Source: Collinsella sp.
Lineage (GTDB): Bacteria; Actinomycetota; Coriobacteriia; Coriobacteriales; Coriobacteriaceae
DNA length: 23,949 nt
NCBI GenBank assembly: GCA_014871545.1
Contig: WGSR01000004.1
Location: 1-23,949, forward strand
Direction of reading: 5' to 3'
Part shown: one piece after another, positions 8,377 to 16,018 of the stretch
Position numbering within the stretch: position 1 is the stretch's first letter
Layout: every line of letters begins with the position of its first letter
Notes under the pieces: model-generated
Seen by the model: only the letters and a program-made list of their open reading frames with translations
Databases searched by the model: none
What the model was told of the DNA's origin: nothing
Made by a program: the position numbers and the translations under genes

Positions 8377-8470
8377 TTGTCCAGGTACCGCATCTTGCCG
8401 CTCAAACCGTCGCTCGCGTACCAAAGTACGCGTCGCTCCTCTTTCGCGGCAACCTGCGGCACCTGGACAA
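8377..8470. repeat. 94-nt imperfect palindrome between hisF and hisI
   Basis: The 25-nt arms at 8377-8401 and 8446-8470 are inverted copies matching at 22 of 25 positions. Inside lies a second perfect hairpin, CGCGTAC-CAAA-GTACGCG (8415-8432). CGTCGCTC occurs twice around it. It fills most of the only sizeable gap (141 bp) within the histidine cluster after hisD. No T-run follows, so it does not look like a simple terminator. It resembles a dispersed REP-like element, which only a genome-wide search could prove. Confidence 0.75.
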
Positions 8471-8508
8471 CCCTCGCCGACCGGCGATGTTTAAATTGGG
8501 GAATTGAA

Positions 8509-8838
8509 ATGAGAGAAATTACTACTCCAGTGGATCTTAAATACGACGCCAAAGGATTGATTCCTTGTGTGGTTCAGCAGTATGACACTGGCGAGGTGCT
8601 TATGGTTGCTTGGATGAACGAGGAGTCGGTGGGGCTGACGCTCAAGACCGGTACCACGTGGTTTTGGAGCCGCAGCCGTCAGGGGCTCTGGAACAAGGGC
8701 GCGACGAGCGGCAATATGCAAGCGGTCAAGGAGCTCTGGGCCGACTGCGATAGCGATACGCTGCTGGTCAAGGTCGACTCGCCGGGCCCGGCCTGCCATA
8801 CCGGCAACCGTACCTGCTTCTTTAAGAAACTCGCGTAG
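8509..8838 (+). CDS. hisI: Phosphoribosyl-AMP cyclohydrolase
   Basis: A 109-residue protein that opens the adenine ring of PR-AMP, the third step of the pathway. Diagnostic motifs are WMNEES, WFWSRSRQGLWNKGATSGN, the Mg-binding DCDSD and the zinc-site cysteines in GPACHTGNRTCFF. The ATG at 8509 has GGGGA upstream; the open frame extends to 8377, but that part encodes the palindrome, not protein. The first codons and the 20 bp before them are noticeably more AT-rich than the rest of the operon. It is separate from hisE rather than fused as in enteric bacteria. Confidence 0.96.
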   Translation: MREITTPVDLKYDAKGLIPCVVQQYDTGEVLMVAWMNEESVGLTLKTGTTWFWSRSRQGLWNKGATSGNMQAVKELWADCDSDTLLVKVDSPGPACHTGNRTCFFKKLA

Positions 8839-8884
8839 GACGGGCGCTCGACTAGGCGCTTGGCCAACCAGAAAGGATTGAACT

Positions 8885-9202
8885 ATGGGTGTGCGCACCG
8901 CAAACGTTCAGGATGGAAATATCGGTGAGACGCTGACAGGTCTGGCCGAGGTGATTCATGGCCGTCGCGACGCGTCGCCGCAGGAGAGCTATACCGCGCG
9001 TCTGCTGACCGACGTCGAGGATGAGCTGCTCAAGAAGCTTGCCGAGGAGTCGAGCGAGGTGATCATGGCCTGCAAGGATAACGATCACGATCACATCCGC
9101 TACGAGGCCGGCGACCTGGTCTACCACCTGCTCGTAACCCTTGAGCGCTACGGTATCACCCTCGACGAGCTTGCCGGCGAACTCAACGCCCGCCGCCACT
9201 AG
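8885..9202 (+). CDS. hisE: Phosphoribosyl-ATP pyrophosphohydrolase
   Basis: A 105-residue all-alpha NTP-PPase (MazG-like superfamily) that cleaves PR-ATP to PR-AMP and pyrophosphate. The metal-binding pattern is visible in KKLAEESSEVIMA followed by YEAGDLVYHLLV. AAAGGA lies 6 nt upstream of the ATG at 8885. It lies 46 bp after hisI and is the last forward gene of the cluster. The downstream neighbour runs in the opposite direction and ends only 27 bp away, with no strong terminator between them. Confidence 0.95.
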   Translation: MGVRTANVQDGNIGETLTGLAEVIHGRRDASPQESYTARLLTDVEDELLKKLAEESSEVIMACKDNDHDHIRYEAGDLVYHLLVTLERYGITLDELAGELNARRH

Positions 9203-9229
9203 TCATTGGGGACGTTCTTAAACGACTAG

Positions 9230-10141
9230 TTAGGCGAGGGGTGTGGACTCCCATTCTCCGGTGAGGTGGGGGATGTCGAAGGTTCGATAACCGCAGTCGT
9301 AGGCGTGGGCCTGGGCCTCGCGGATGCTCCAGCAGATATCGCAGGCGCGGTGCGCGTCCGAGCCAAAGGTGATCGGCACTTCGGCATGGGCAAAGCAGCG
9401 CAAAAGACCGGTTGCGGGGTAGTAGTCGTCCAAGCCCTTACGCGGTGCGGCCGTCGAGACCTCAACGCGGCGGCCCGTATCGTGCGCGCACTCGGCCATC
9501 TGCTGCCAAAACGGTGCGGGGTCAAAGTCGGGCGCAAAGCCTTCCTTCGAAAAGCGCATGACCAGGTCGGGGTGAGCCATTACATCAAAGTTGAGCGGGC
9601 TCTCGCAGGCGCGGCACCAGTCGTCGACGTAGCGCTCCCACACGCCGCGTACCCCCAGGTTTTCCCAAACGTGCAGGTTGGTGTCGTCGTCGATCCAACC
9701 GCAAAGGGAATCGGGTGTATCGGGACGAGCGACGTTTTCCGTTCCCGCCGTACCCGCGGCGCCGGCCATGATATCGCCTGGGTTGCCAATCCAATGCACA
9801 CTGCCCAGGCGCACGACGGCGCCCTGGGACCAGCGCTCAACCAAAGGCTCGCAGCCCTCGTACCAATCGCATTCAAAGCCATAGATAAGCTCGAGCTCCG
9901 ACGCGATCTGCGCGGCAAGCTTGCGGGCATCCTCAAAAGCCAGACGATGCGCCGGCAGGTCGCCCTCAGTAACCTGCACTTCGCAGTTGGCATCCATGCT
10001 GACGGGCAGGGTGAGATGGTCGGTCGAGACCATGACGCGGCAGCTGGCCGCAGCAGCGGCGCGAACGTTGTCCTCAAACGAGGCATGACCGTCCGAGAAC
10101 GAGGTGTGGGTGTGGCAATCGACCAGCGGGCAAGCAGGCAT
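9230..10141 (-). CDS. hisJ: PHP-family histidinol-phosphatase
   Basis: A 303-residue PHP-domain phosphoesterase. Metal-site motifs appear in the family order: DCHTHTSFSDG (8-18), STDH (39-42), GFECDW with E90, GSVHWIG with H116, MAHPDL with H190 and GSDAHRACD (260-268). The length and the GSVHWIG signature fit HisJ/HisK-type histidinol-phosphatases, which dephosphorylate histidinol phosphate to histidinol. Location supports this: it converges on the histidine operon, whose HisB lacks a phosphatase domain. AAAGGAG precedes the start at 10141. Other PHP phosphatases share the fold, so substrate is partly inferred from context. Confidence 0.85.
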   Translation of the reverse strand: MPACPLVDCHTHTSFSDGHASFEDNVRAAAAASCRVMVSTDHLTLPVSMDANCEVQVTEGDLPAHRLAFEDARKLAAQIASELELIYGFECDWYEGCEPLVERWSQGAVVRLGSVHWIGNPGDIMAGAAGTAGTENVARPDTPDSLCGWIDDDTNLHVWENLGVRGVWERYVDDWCRACESPLNFDVMAHPDLVMRFSKEGFAPDFDPAPFWQQMAECAHDTGRRVEVSTAAPRKGLDDYYPATGLLRCFAHAEVPITFGSDAHRACDICWSIREAQAHAYDCGYRTFDIPHLTGEWESTPLA

Positions 10142-10271
10142 GGCGGCTCCTTTGCGTCAAGCGAATCCGCTTCATTGTAATGGCGCAGCTCTCAACACGC
10201 CGGACACGCCGGGGGTCGAAATCGATTGGAAAGGCTGCGCGACGCGCGGTGCGGCCTCGCTTGCGCTCTCA

Positions 10272-10336
10272 AAACGTGTACATCAGCCTCCAAAAGCTGC
10301 AAAAAATGACATGTTTGGAGGCTGACGTACACGTTT
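10272..10336. repeat. 65-nt near-perfect palindrome in the hisJ-larC divergent region
   Basis: Arms of 23 nt at 10272-10294 and 10314-10336 are inverted copies with a single mismatch (10282 against 10326) around a 19-nt loop rich in A. It lies in the 331-bp gap (10142-10472) between divergently transcribed genes. It has no T-tract and is not downstream of either gene, so a terminator role is unlikely. The rest of the gap shows no convincing gene; a small open frame across the repeat is judged spurious. Confidence 0.8.
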
Positions 10337-10472
10337 GGCTGAGGCGGTGGAGTGTCGGTTTCTTGCGGATAGGGAAAATCGCGCTCATCGCGCTCCGCCA
10401 CATCCACGCCGCCCGCGATGTGCTAGCGTTTGGATGAACAAAACGAGCCCGTGCGGAAAGGAGCCGGACCGT

Positions 10473-10958
10473 ATGCCATGCGATAGCAAATCTCCGCTGT
10501 CTCGCGAGACCGATGCGCCCGAGACCATCGTCAAGCTGGAATGCGACATCGACGATGCGTCGCCCGAGGTGCTCGCCTACGCCGCCGACCGTCTGCGCGG
10601 GGCAGGCGCCCGCGAGGTGCACTGGCTACCCCTCTACTGCAAAAAGGGTCGCCCCGGATGGCAGTTGCAGGTGATCTGCTCGCACGAGGATATCGAGCGC
10701 CTACAGACGATTATCTTTTTGGAGACCACGACCAACGCCGTTCGTCGCCAGGTGATGGAACGCGTTTGCCTGCCGCGCCGATTCGAGCAGGTGACAACGC
10801 CTTGGGGCGAGGTATCCGTTAAGGTGGCGACCCTGCCCGACGGCAGCGAGCGCGCGGCTCCCGAGTACGAGGACTGCGCCCGTCTCGCCCGCGAGCACAA
10901 TGTGCCGCTCCAGCGCGTGATGCAGGCGGCACAAGCCGTGGCACTGCGATTTGAATAA
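10473..10958 (+). CDS. larC: Stand-alone LarC C-terminal (LarC2-like) domain protein
   Basis: A 161-residue protein matching the C-terminal domain of LarC, the CTP-dependent enzyme that inserts nickel into the pincer cofactor of lactate racemase-type enzymes. Recognised features are LECDIDDASPEVLAYAADRL near the start, CKKGRPGWQLQVIC, FLETTTNAVRRQ, a TPWGEVSVKV strand, and the terminal APEYEDCARLAREHNVPL. Full LarC is about 400 residues; the N-terminal half is absent. AAAGGAG precedes the ATG at 10473, so this is an independently translated gene rather than a fragment lacking a start. In lactobacilli the two halves are separate frames joined by frameshifting. In the published structure the C-terminal half carries the CTP site (recollection). 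No lar gene is nearby. Confidence 0.8.
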   Translation: MPCDSKSPLSRETDAPETIVKLECDIDDASPEVLAYAADRLRGAGAREVHWLPLYCKKGRPGWQLQVICSHEDIERLQTIIFLETTTNAVRRQVMERVCLPRRFEQVTTPWGEVSVKVATLPDGSERAAPEYEDCARLAREHNVPLQRVMQAAQAVALRFE

Positions 10959-11018
10959 CGCGGCTGGTGGCGACATCCTGCGCCCAGCCATATCAACCCC
11001 ATTCGAAAGGATCTCCCC

Positions 11019-11567
11019 ATGAAATACCTCATCGCCTCCGACATCCACGGCTCGGCATATTGGGCCGAGCGCCTGGTTGCCGCCATCGAGTCCGAGCAGC
11101 CCGACCGCATCGTGCTGCTGGGCGACCTGCTCTATCACGGTCCGCGCAACGACCTGCCGCGCGATTACGCCCCCAAGCGCGTGATCCCGCTGCTCAACGC
11201 CCTGGCCGACCGCATCATCGCGGTACGCGGCAACTGCGATGCCGAGGTCGACCAGATGGTCCTCGACTTTCCCGTCATGGCCGACTACGCCACGCTGTTC
11301 GACGAGACCGGCCGCGAGCTGTTCCTGACGCACGGCCATGTCTTTGGCGCCGGCATGCACAACAGCGTCGACCACGCGCCCGCGCTGCCCGAGGGCTCCG
11401 CGCTCGTCTACGGTCATACGCACATCAAGGTCAACGAGGAAAGTGCCGCGCACCCGGGCCTGTGGCTCTTCAACCCCGGCAGTGTGAGCATTCCCAAGGA
11501 CGGCACGCACAGCTACGGCATCTACGAGGGCGGTGCGTTCCGCCACGTGATCCTGGAGGAGGAATAA
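11019..11567 (+). CDS. yfcE: YfcE/MJ0936-type metallophosphodiesterase
   Basis: A 182-residue calcineurin-like phosphoesterase. The dinuclear metal-site motifs are DIHG (D8, H10), GDLLYHGPRND (D36), GNCD (N72), THGH (H105) and GHTH (H133, H135), ending with NPGSVSIPKDG as in the YfcE family. Such enzymes hydrolyse phosphodiesters in vitro; the cellular substrate is usually unknown. GAAAGGA lies upstream of the ATG. It follows larC by 60 bp, a gap holding a weak GGCTGG/CCAGCC hairpin, and is separated from mazG by two bases, so yfcE-mazG are co-transcribed. Confidence 0.92.
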   Translation: MKYLIASDIHGSAYWAERLVAAIESEQPDRIVLLGDLLYHGPRNDLPRDYAPKRVIPLLNALADRIIAVRGNCDAEVDQMVLDFPVMADYATLFDETGRELFLTHGHVFGAGMHNSVDHAPALPEGSALVYGHTHIKVNEESAAHPGLWLFNPGSVSIPKDGTHSYGIYEGGAFRHVILEEE

Positions 11568-11569
11568 CC

Positions 11570-12430
11570 ATGGCGCAGCATATGGCTCAGCAAAATGCCG
11601 AGGGCTCGCGCGATCTGTCCACGCTGATAGACGCGTCGGCCGAGCTGCAGCATCTGGTGCAGACCATCTGGCGTCTGCGTCAGCCCGATGGCTGCCCGTG
11701 GGATCGCGAACAGACACACCGCAGCATCGGCAAGAACATGATCGAGGAGGCCTACGAGGCACTCGACTGCATCGAGGCGGACGACGCGGTTCACCTACGC
11801 GAGGAGCTGGGCGACGTGCTCATGCAGGTCGTGCTGCATGCGCAGATCGCGGCGGATGCCGGCGAGTTTACGCTGGCCGACGTGGCGCGCGATATCGACG
11901 CCAAACTCATTCGCCGTCATCCGCACGTGTTTGGCGATGTAGATGCCGACAGCTCCGACGAGGTACTCAAGATTTGGGACGAGGTCAAGCTTGCCGAGAG
12001 GGCTGCCAAGGACAAGGCCGTGGCGGCAGGCGAGGCTGCGCCCGAGGGCCTGCTCGACGGCGTGCCCACGCATCTGCCGGCGCTGATGCAGGCTCAGAAG
12101 GTGTCGCGCAAGGCGGCTGCCGTGGGCTTTGAATGGGAGACGGTCCAGGATGTGTGGGACGAGGTTGCCGAGGAGCGTGCCGAGTTTGAGGCCGAGGCCC
12201 CTGGCTCGCCCGAGCGCGAAATGGAGTTTGGCGACCTGCTCTTTGCTTTGGTCAACGTCGCGCGCAAGGAGGGCATTGACGCCGAGAGCGCCCTTCGTGC
12301 CAGCACGGCAAAGTTCCGCCGTCGCTGGGCCGCGATGGAGCAGATGGCGGCCGATGCTCACGTGGATCTTGCCGAGCTTTCGACCCACGGCCTCAACGAC
12401 CTGTGGGATGCCGCAAAGGCGGAGGAGTAA
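11570..12430 (+). CDS. mazG: Nucleoside triphosphate pyrophosphohydrolase MazG (two-domain)
   Basis: A 286-residue MazG hydrolysing NTPs and dNTPs to monophosphates and pyrophosphate, a house-cleaning activity. The N-terminal domain has the GCPWDREQTH signature (41-50) and the EExxE/ExxxD metal motif (E59, E60, E63; E78, E79, D82). The second domain repeats the pattern with DEVAEERAEFE and EMEFGDLLFALVNVARKEG. An internal linker of about 25 residues is rich in Ala and Lys. GGAGGAG overlapping the end of yfcE sets the start at 11570. The larger in-frame open stretch back to 10967 is out-of-frame sequence of yfcE. A terminator follows directly. Confidence 0.95.
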   Translation: MAQHMAQQNAEGSRDLSTLIDASAELQHLVQTIWRLRQPDGCPWDREQTHRSIGKNMIEEAYEALDCIEADDAVHLREELGDVLMQVVLHAQIAADAGEFTLADVARDIDAKLIRRHPHVFGDVDADSSDEVLKIWDEVKLAERAAKDKAVAAGEAAPEGLLDGVPTHLPALMQAQKVSRKAAAVGFEWETVQDVWDEVAEERAEFEAEAPGSPEREMEFGDLLFALVNVARKEGIDAESALRASTAKFRRRWAAMEQMAADAHVDLAELSTHGLNDLWDAAKAEE

Positions 12431-12434
12431 GACT

Positions 12435-12480
12435 GCGGGAACGACGGGCTGACACGCCTCATCGTTTCCGCTAAATTTTT
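12435..12480 (+). terminator. Intrinsic terminator after mazG
   Basis: GCGGGAACGA (12435-12444) pairs with TCGTTTCCGC (12462-12471), including one G-U pair, and TAAATTTTT follows. It lies 4 bp after the mazG stop. Confidence 0.8.
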
Positions 12481-12514
12481 CGAAAATCAAGTGTATCCCT
12501 CGGCTAGCTTAGGG

Positions 12515-12520
12515 CATAAT
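12515..12520 (+). promoter_or_regulatory. Possible -10 box of eno
   Basis: CATAAT at 12515-12520 is a good -10 match in the gap between the mazG terminator and eno. No good -35 is seen 16-18 bp upstream. The leader downstream contains a small GCACC-GAT-GGTGC hairpin. Confidence 0.4.
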
Positions 12521-12619
12521 GCAAAAAGTGCGACATGGCTAACTTACGGAGACGCACCGATGGTGCACGGTCAGCCGGTCGCTTGCATCCACTACGTTTC
12601 CAAGTGAGAGGGAGACAAC

Positions 12620-13909
12620 ATGAGCGATATTTTGGACGTCTACGGTCGCGAGGTGCTCGACAGCCGCGGCAACCCCACCGTCGAGGTCGAGGTCGTGCTC
12701 GAGGACGGCAGCTTTGGCCGCGCAATGGTGCCTTCGGGTGCTTCGACCGGCGCCTTTGAGGCCTGCGAGCTGCGCGATGGCGACAAGAGCCGCTACCTGG
12801 GCAAGGGCGTTTCGCAGGCCGTCGAGCATGTCAACAACGAGTGCGCTAACGCCGTCGTGGGCCTCGATGCCTTCGACCAGCGCGCCGTCGATGCCGCGCT
12901 GATTGCCGCGGACGGTACCCCCAACAAGAACAAGCTCGGTGCCAACGCCATCCTGGGCGTGTCGCTGGCCGTTGCCCGCGCCGCTGCCGAGTCGGCGGGC
13001 CTGTCGCTGTACCAGTACCTGGGCGGCGTCAACGCCCATCTGCTGCCCACACCTATGATGAATATCCTCAACGGCGGCGTGCATGCCGACAATAACGTTG
13101 ACTTCCAGGAGTTCATGATCATGCCGGTGGGCGCCCCGAGCTTTGCCGAGGGCCTGCGTTGGTGCGCCGAGGTCTACCACACCCTCAAGGGCGTGCTGCA
13201 CGAGGCCGGCCTGGGCGGCGGCGTGGGCGACGAGGGCGGCTTCGCACCCAACCTCAAGACCAATGCCGAACCGTTCGAGTACATCACCAAGGCCGTGGAG
13301 AAGGCCGGCTTTAAGCCCGGCGTCGACTTCATGTACGCCATGGACCCGGCCTCGACCGAGTTCTACAACGCCGAGACCGGTATGTACGAGCTCAAGGGCG
13401 AGGGCGTGGAGTACACGAGCGCCCAGATGGTTGATTACTGGGAGAAGCTCGTCGACACCTATCCCATCATCTCCATCGAGGACGGCATGGCCGAGGAGGA
13501 CTGGGACGGCTGGGTCGAGCTTACCCGCCGCATTGGCAACAAGGTGCAGCTCGTAGGCGACGACCTGTTCGTCACCAACACCGAGCGCCTCAAGAAGGGC
13601 ATCGAGCTGGGTGCCGCCAACGCGATCCTGGTCAAGGTCAACCAGATCGGCACGCTCACCGAGTCGCTCGAGGCCATCGAGACCGCCAAGGAGGCCGGCT
13701 ACGCTTGCATCGTGAGCCACCGTTCCGGCGAGACCGAGGACTCCACGATCGCCGACCTGGTCGTGGGCGTCAACGCCGGCCAGATCAAGTCGGGCGCCCC
13801 GTGCCGCAGCGACCGCATCGCCAAGTACAACCAGCTCATCCGCATCGAGGACGAGCTTGAGGGCAGTGCGCGCTACGCCGGCAAGGCCGCGTTCTACAAC
13901 ATTCGCTAG
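12620..13909 (+). CDS. eno: Enolase (phosphopyruvate hydratase)
   Basis: A 429-residue enolase converting 2-phosphoglycerate to phosphoenolpyruvate in glycolysis. The N-terminal REVLDSRGNPTVEVEV, the substrate loop VPSGASTGAFEA, the metal-site segments SIEDGMAEED and LVGDDLFVTN, the family signature ILVKVNQIGTLTE and SHRSGETED are all intact. Length is normal. AGGGAG precedes the ATG at 12620. Codon use is strongly biased to C-ending and AAG/AAC codons, as expected for a highly expressed gene. It has its own terminator, and the next genes are a division protein and Ppx, an actinobacterial neighbourhood. Confidence 0.99.
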   Translation: MSDILDVYGREVLDSRGNPTVEVEVVLEDGSFGRAMVPSGASTGAFEACELRDGDKSRYLGKGVSQAVEHVNNECANAVVGLDAFDQRAVDAALIAADGTPNKNKLGANAILGVSLAVARAAAESAGLSLYQYLGGVNAHLLPTPMMNILNGGVHADNNVDFQEFMIMPVGAPSFAEGLRWCAEVYHTLKGVLHEAGLGGGVGDEGGFAPNLKTNAEPFEYITKAVEKAGFKPGVDFMYAMDPASTEFYNAETGMYELKGEGVEYTSAQMVDYWEKLVDTYPIISIEDGMAEEDWDGWVELTRRIGNKVQLVGDDLFVTNTERLKKGIELGAANAILVKVNQIGTLTESLEAIETAKEAGYACIVSHRSGETEDSTIADLVVGVNAGQIKSGAPCRSDRIAKYNQLIRIEDELEGSARYAGKAAFYNIR

Positions 13910-13982
13910 GCACGCGGAGGTCGCGGGGGCGGGGAAGACTCGGATTTGCCTTGCTTCAGCCGGGCGCTGTTGAGCACCATTG

Positions 13983-14014
13983 GGCGCTGGGCCATATGAC
14001 TCAGCGCCTTTTTT
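13983..14014 (+). terminator. Intrinsic terminator after eno
   Basis: GGCGCTG (13983-13989) pairs with CAGCGCC (14002-14008), followed directly by six T (14009-14014). Confidence 0.88.
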
Positions 14015-14105
14015 ATGTCGAGCAAAGGCTGGCGAAGGCGGTGCGGGCGCTCGTGCTATAACTAGAATACTTAGCGCAAACAAACCTCAACCGCACAAGG
14101 CGCAC

Positions 14106-14867
14106 ATGGATCAGATTTACGACAACAGGTACTATTCCGCCGGTTCGCGTGAGCCGTCGCCTCGCCGTGCGCGCACGGTGCAGCTCGGTGGGTCCGCCTA
14201 CGCCGGCGCCGACCGCTCCATGCAGCGCCCGACAAGTACCTCGCGCCCCAATGCTCAAGTGAATACTTCGACAGATGGACCAGTGCGCCCGGCACGTTCG
14301 TCGCATGCTCAGCGCTCGTCGGCTCAAACGCACGATAGGTCGAGCAGGCCCTCGAACCGTTTTTCGGGCTCGGACTTTATGCACTACGCCAACGACAACG
14401 CGGTGGTCAAGGCGATCTACGACTTTACCCACGGTCCTCAGCGAGGGCTATTCATCGGCATCGTCGTTGCCCTGGTGCTCGTGAGCCTGTATTTCCCCGT
14501 GCGCGACCTGTACGTGGCAAAGCGTTCGAGCGATATCTTGACCAAGCAGGTCGAGATTCGCCAGCAATACAATGATGGGCTGCAAAAAAGCGTCGACAAG
14601 CTGCTCTCGGAGGAGGGTATCAAGGATGCGGCATCCGAGGACCTGGGCTTGGTGATGCCCGGCGAGAAGAGGATTGAAGTGCAGGGCCTGGACGGCGATT
14701 CGGATGCCTCGTCGAGCCAGAAGTCGTCGAACGCCAAGAAGGCCAGCGAAGTTGCCAAGGAAATCGAAGAAGTCGGCAAGGACGCGCCGTGGTACATCCA
14801 GGCGCTCGACATGCTGTTTGGATTTAACGGCGTCGAGGGTCAGACGGTCGCGTCCAGCGGCGAGTAG
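14106..14867 (+). CDS. divIC: DivIC/FtsB-like septum formation initiator membrane protein
   Basis: A 253-residue bitopic protein. Residues 1-112 are a basic, Ser/Arg/Pro-rich, probably disordered cytoplasmic part; 114-130 form one membrane helix (LFIGIVVALVLVSLYFP); 132-172 look coiled-coil forming; 173-253 are acidic and Ser/Lys-rich. This topology and its place after eno fit the DivIC/FtsB family, which joins FtsL and FtsQ in the divisome. The start at 14106 is the first Met after the eno terminator (13983-14014), with only a weak AAGG upstream; earlier in-frame starts fall inside that terminator. The C-terminal tail is longer than usual. Family call rests on topology and synteny more than on sequence motifs. 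Confidence 0.78.
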   Translation: MDQIYDNRYYSAGSREPSPRRARTVQLGGSAYAGADRSMQRPTSTSRPNAQVNTSTDGPVRPARSSHAQRSSAQTHDRSSRPSNRFSGSDFMHYANDNAVVKAIYDFTHGPQRGLFIGIVVALVLVSLYFPVRDLYVAKRSSDILTKQVEIRQQYNDGLQKSVDKLLSEEGIKDAASEDLGLVMPGEKRIEVQGLDGDSDASSSQKSSNAKKASEVAKEIEEVGKDAPWYIQALDMLFGFNGVEGQTVASSGE

Positions 14868-14895
14868 GCGAGTAGCGCCCGGAGGGGAGCCCGCA

Positions 14896-15897
14896 ATGGC
14901 AGATTGCAAACGATATAAGGTGGCGGCGATCGACCTGGGAACGGTGTCGTCGCAACTGGTGCTGGCGCAGGTCGAGGCCGGGGCGATCGTGGAATCGTCC
15001 AAGCATACCGAGATTACCGATCTGGGCGAGGGCGTTGACGCGACGGGCCGCTTTTGCGAGGCGGCGGTCGAGCGCGTGCTCGCCGCATGCCGCATGTTTG
15101 TGGACGAGGCGCGTGCCTTTGGGGCCGTGTGCATCTGTACCACGTGCACGAGTGCCGCGCGCGATGCGTCCAACGCCGTGCTGCTGCTGGACGGCCTGCG
15201 CGAGCTGGGTCTCGAACCGCAGGTGATTCCAGGAGAGGTCGAGGCGCGCCTGACGTTTTTTGGCGTGGCGCACGACTTTGCCGGCGAGCGCATCATTGTT
15301 GCCGATTCGGGCGGCGGCTCCACGGAGCTCGCGACGGGCGTATACGCGCCGGAGCGCGGGGTCTTCGCGCTGGAGGGAACGCGTTCGCTGGACATTGGTT
15401 GCCGTCGTGTGACGGAGCGTTTCTTCTCGGCGTTGCCGCCTTCGGACGGCGAGCTTGCTGCCGCTGCCGACTGGGCGGGCGAGCAGTTCGAGGCTTACTT
15501 TGAGAGCCTGCCGAGCGATTTTGAGCGCGCCGAGCGCTTGGTCGCGGTGGGCGGTACCGTCACCACACTCGTGGCGCTGGTCCACGAGCTGGAGCCGTAC
15601 GACTCGAGCTTTGTGCACCTGCGCGAGCTTTCGATGGAACAGATTTCTGCCGCTATCGAGCGCATGTTCACGCTGGACGTGGAGAGCATTGCCGCGTTGC
15701 CAGGCGTGCAACCCAAGCGCGCGGGCGTGATCCTGGCAGGCGCCGTGGTGATCCGCGAACTCATGCGTGCCGGCGGCTACAAGACGCTCACCGTAAGCGA
15801 GAACAGCCTGCTCGCCGGTATGGCCGCCACCATCAACGAGACCCTCGACGGCGCGACCCCCACCATCGGCTGGACCCCCAGCCTCAGCGCCCTCTAA
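14896..15897 (+). CDS. ppx: Ppx/GppA-family exopolyphosphatase
   Basis: A 333-residue ASKHA-fold phosphatase hydrolysing polyphosphate and/or pppGpp. The phosphate 1 loop is AAIDLGTVSSQLV, the catalytic-region motif is GEVEARLTFFG, phosphate 2 is VADSGGGSTELA, and the adenosine-type motif is VAVGGTVTTLVAL, followed by RAGVILAGAVVI. Length is that of short actinobacterial Ppx (about 310-340 residues) without the C-terminal HD domain of E. coli Ppx. GGAGGGGAG precedes the ATG at 14896. It follows the divIC-like gene by 28 bp; the DUF501 gene often found between these two in actinobacteria is absent here. A long palindrome follows its stop. Confidence 0.92.
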   Translation: MADCKRYKVAAIDLGTVSSQLVLAQVEAGAIVESSKHTEITDLGEGVDATGRFCEAAVERVLAACRMFVDEARAFGAVCICTTCTSAARDASNAVLLLDGLRELGLEPQVIPGEVEARLTFFGVAHDFAGERIIVADSGGGSTELATGVYAPERGVFALEGTRSLDIGCRRVTERFFSALPPSDGELAAAADWAGEQFEAYFESLPSDFERAERLVAVGGTVTTLVALVHELEPYDSSFVHLRELSMEQISAAIERMFTLDVESIAALPGVQPKRAGVILAGAVVIRELMRAGGYKTLTVSENSLLAGMAATINETLDGATPTIGWTPSLSAL

Positions 15898-15903
15898 ATA
15901 ATA

Positions 15904-15970
15904 AGTTGCGGTGAAATACGGACTAAAATCGCCCTTTCGGGCACCAAACAGTCCCTATTCCACCGCAACT
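15904..15970. repeat. Long palindrome, copy 1 (downstream of ppx)
   Basis: Arms 15904-15923 and 15951-15970 are inverted copies matching at 18 of 20 positions; they begin AGTTGCGGTG. Inside is a second hairpin GCCC-TTTC-GGGC (15931-15942), which read on the minus strand is followed by GATTTT. It sits between the convergent ends of ppx and the ATPase gene and could act as a bidirectional terminator. The outer arms match those of the palindrome at 17459-17531. Confidence 0.85.
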
Positions 15971-16018
15971 CAACAGCCGGCACCTGGGGACAGTCCTTGC
16001 GGGGCGTCCCTACAGCGC

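Noticed and set aside
8384..8392. GGTACCGC resembling the T-box antiterminator core
   Set aside because: No stem I, specifier loop or terminator is present; the bases are part of the palindrome arm.
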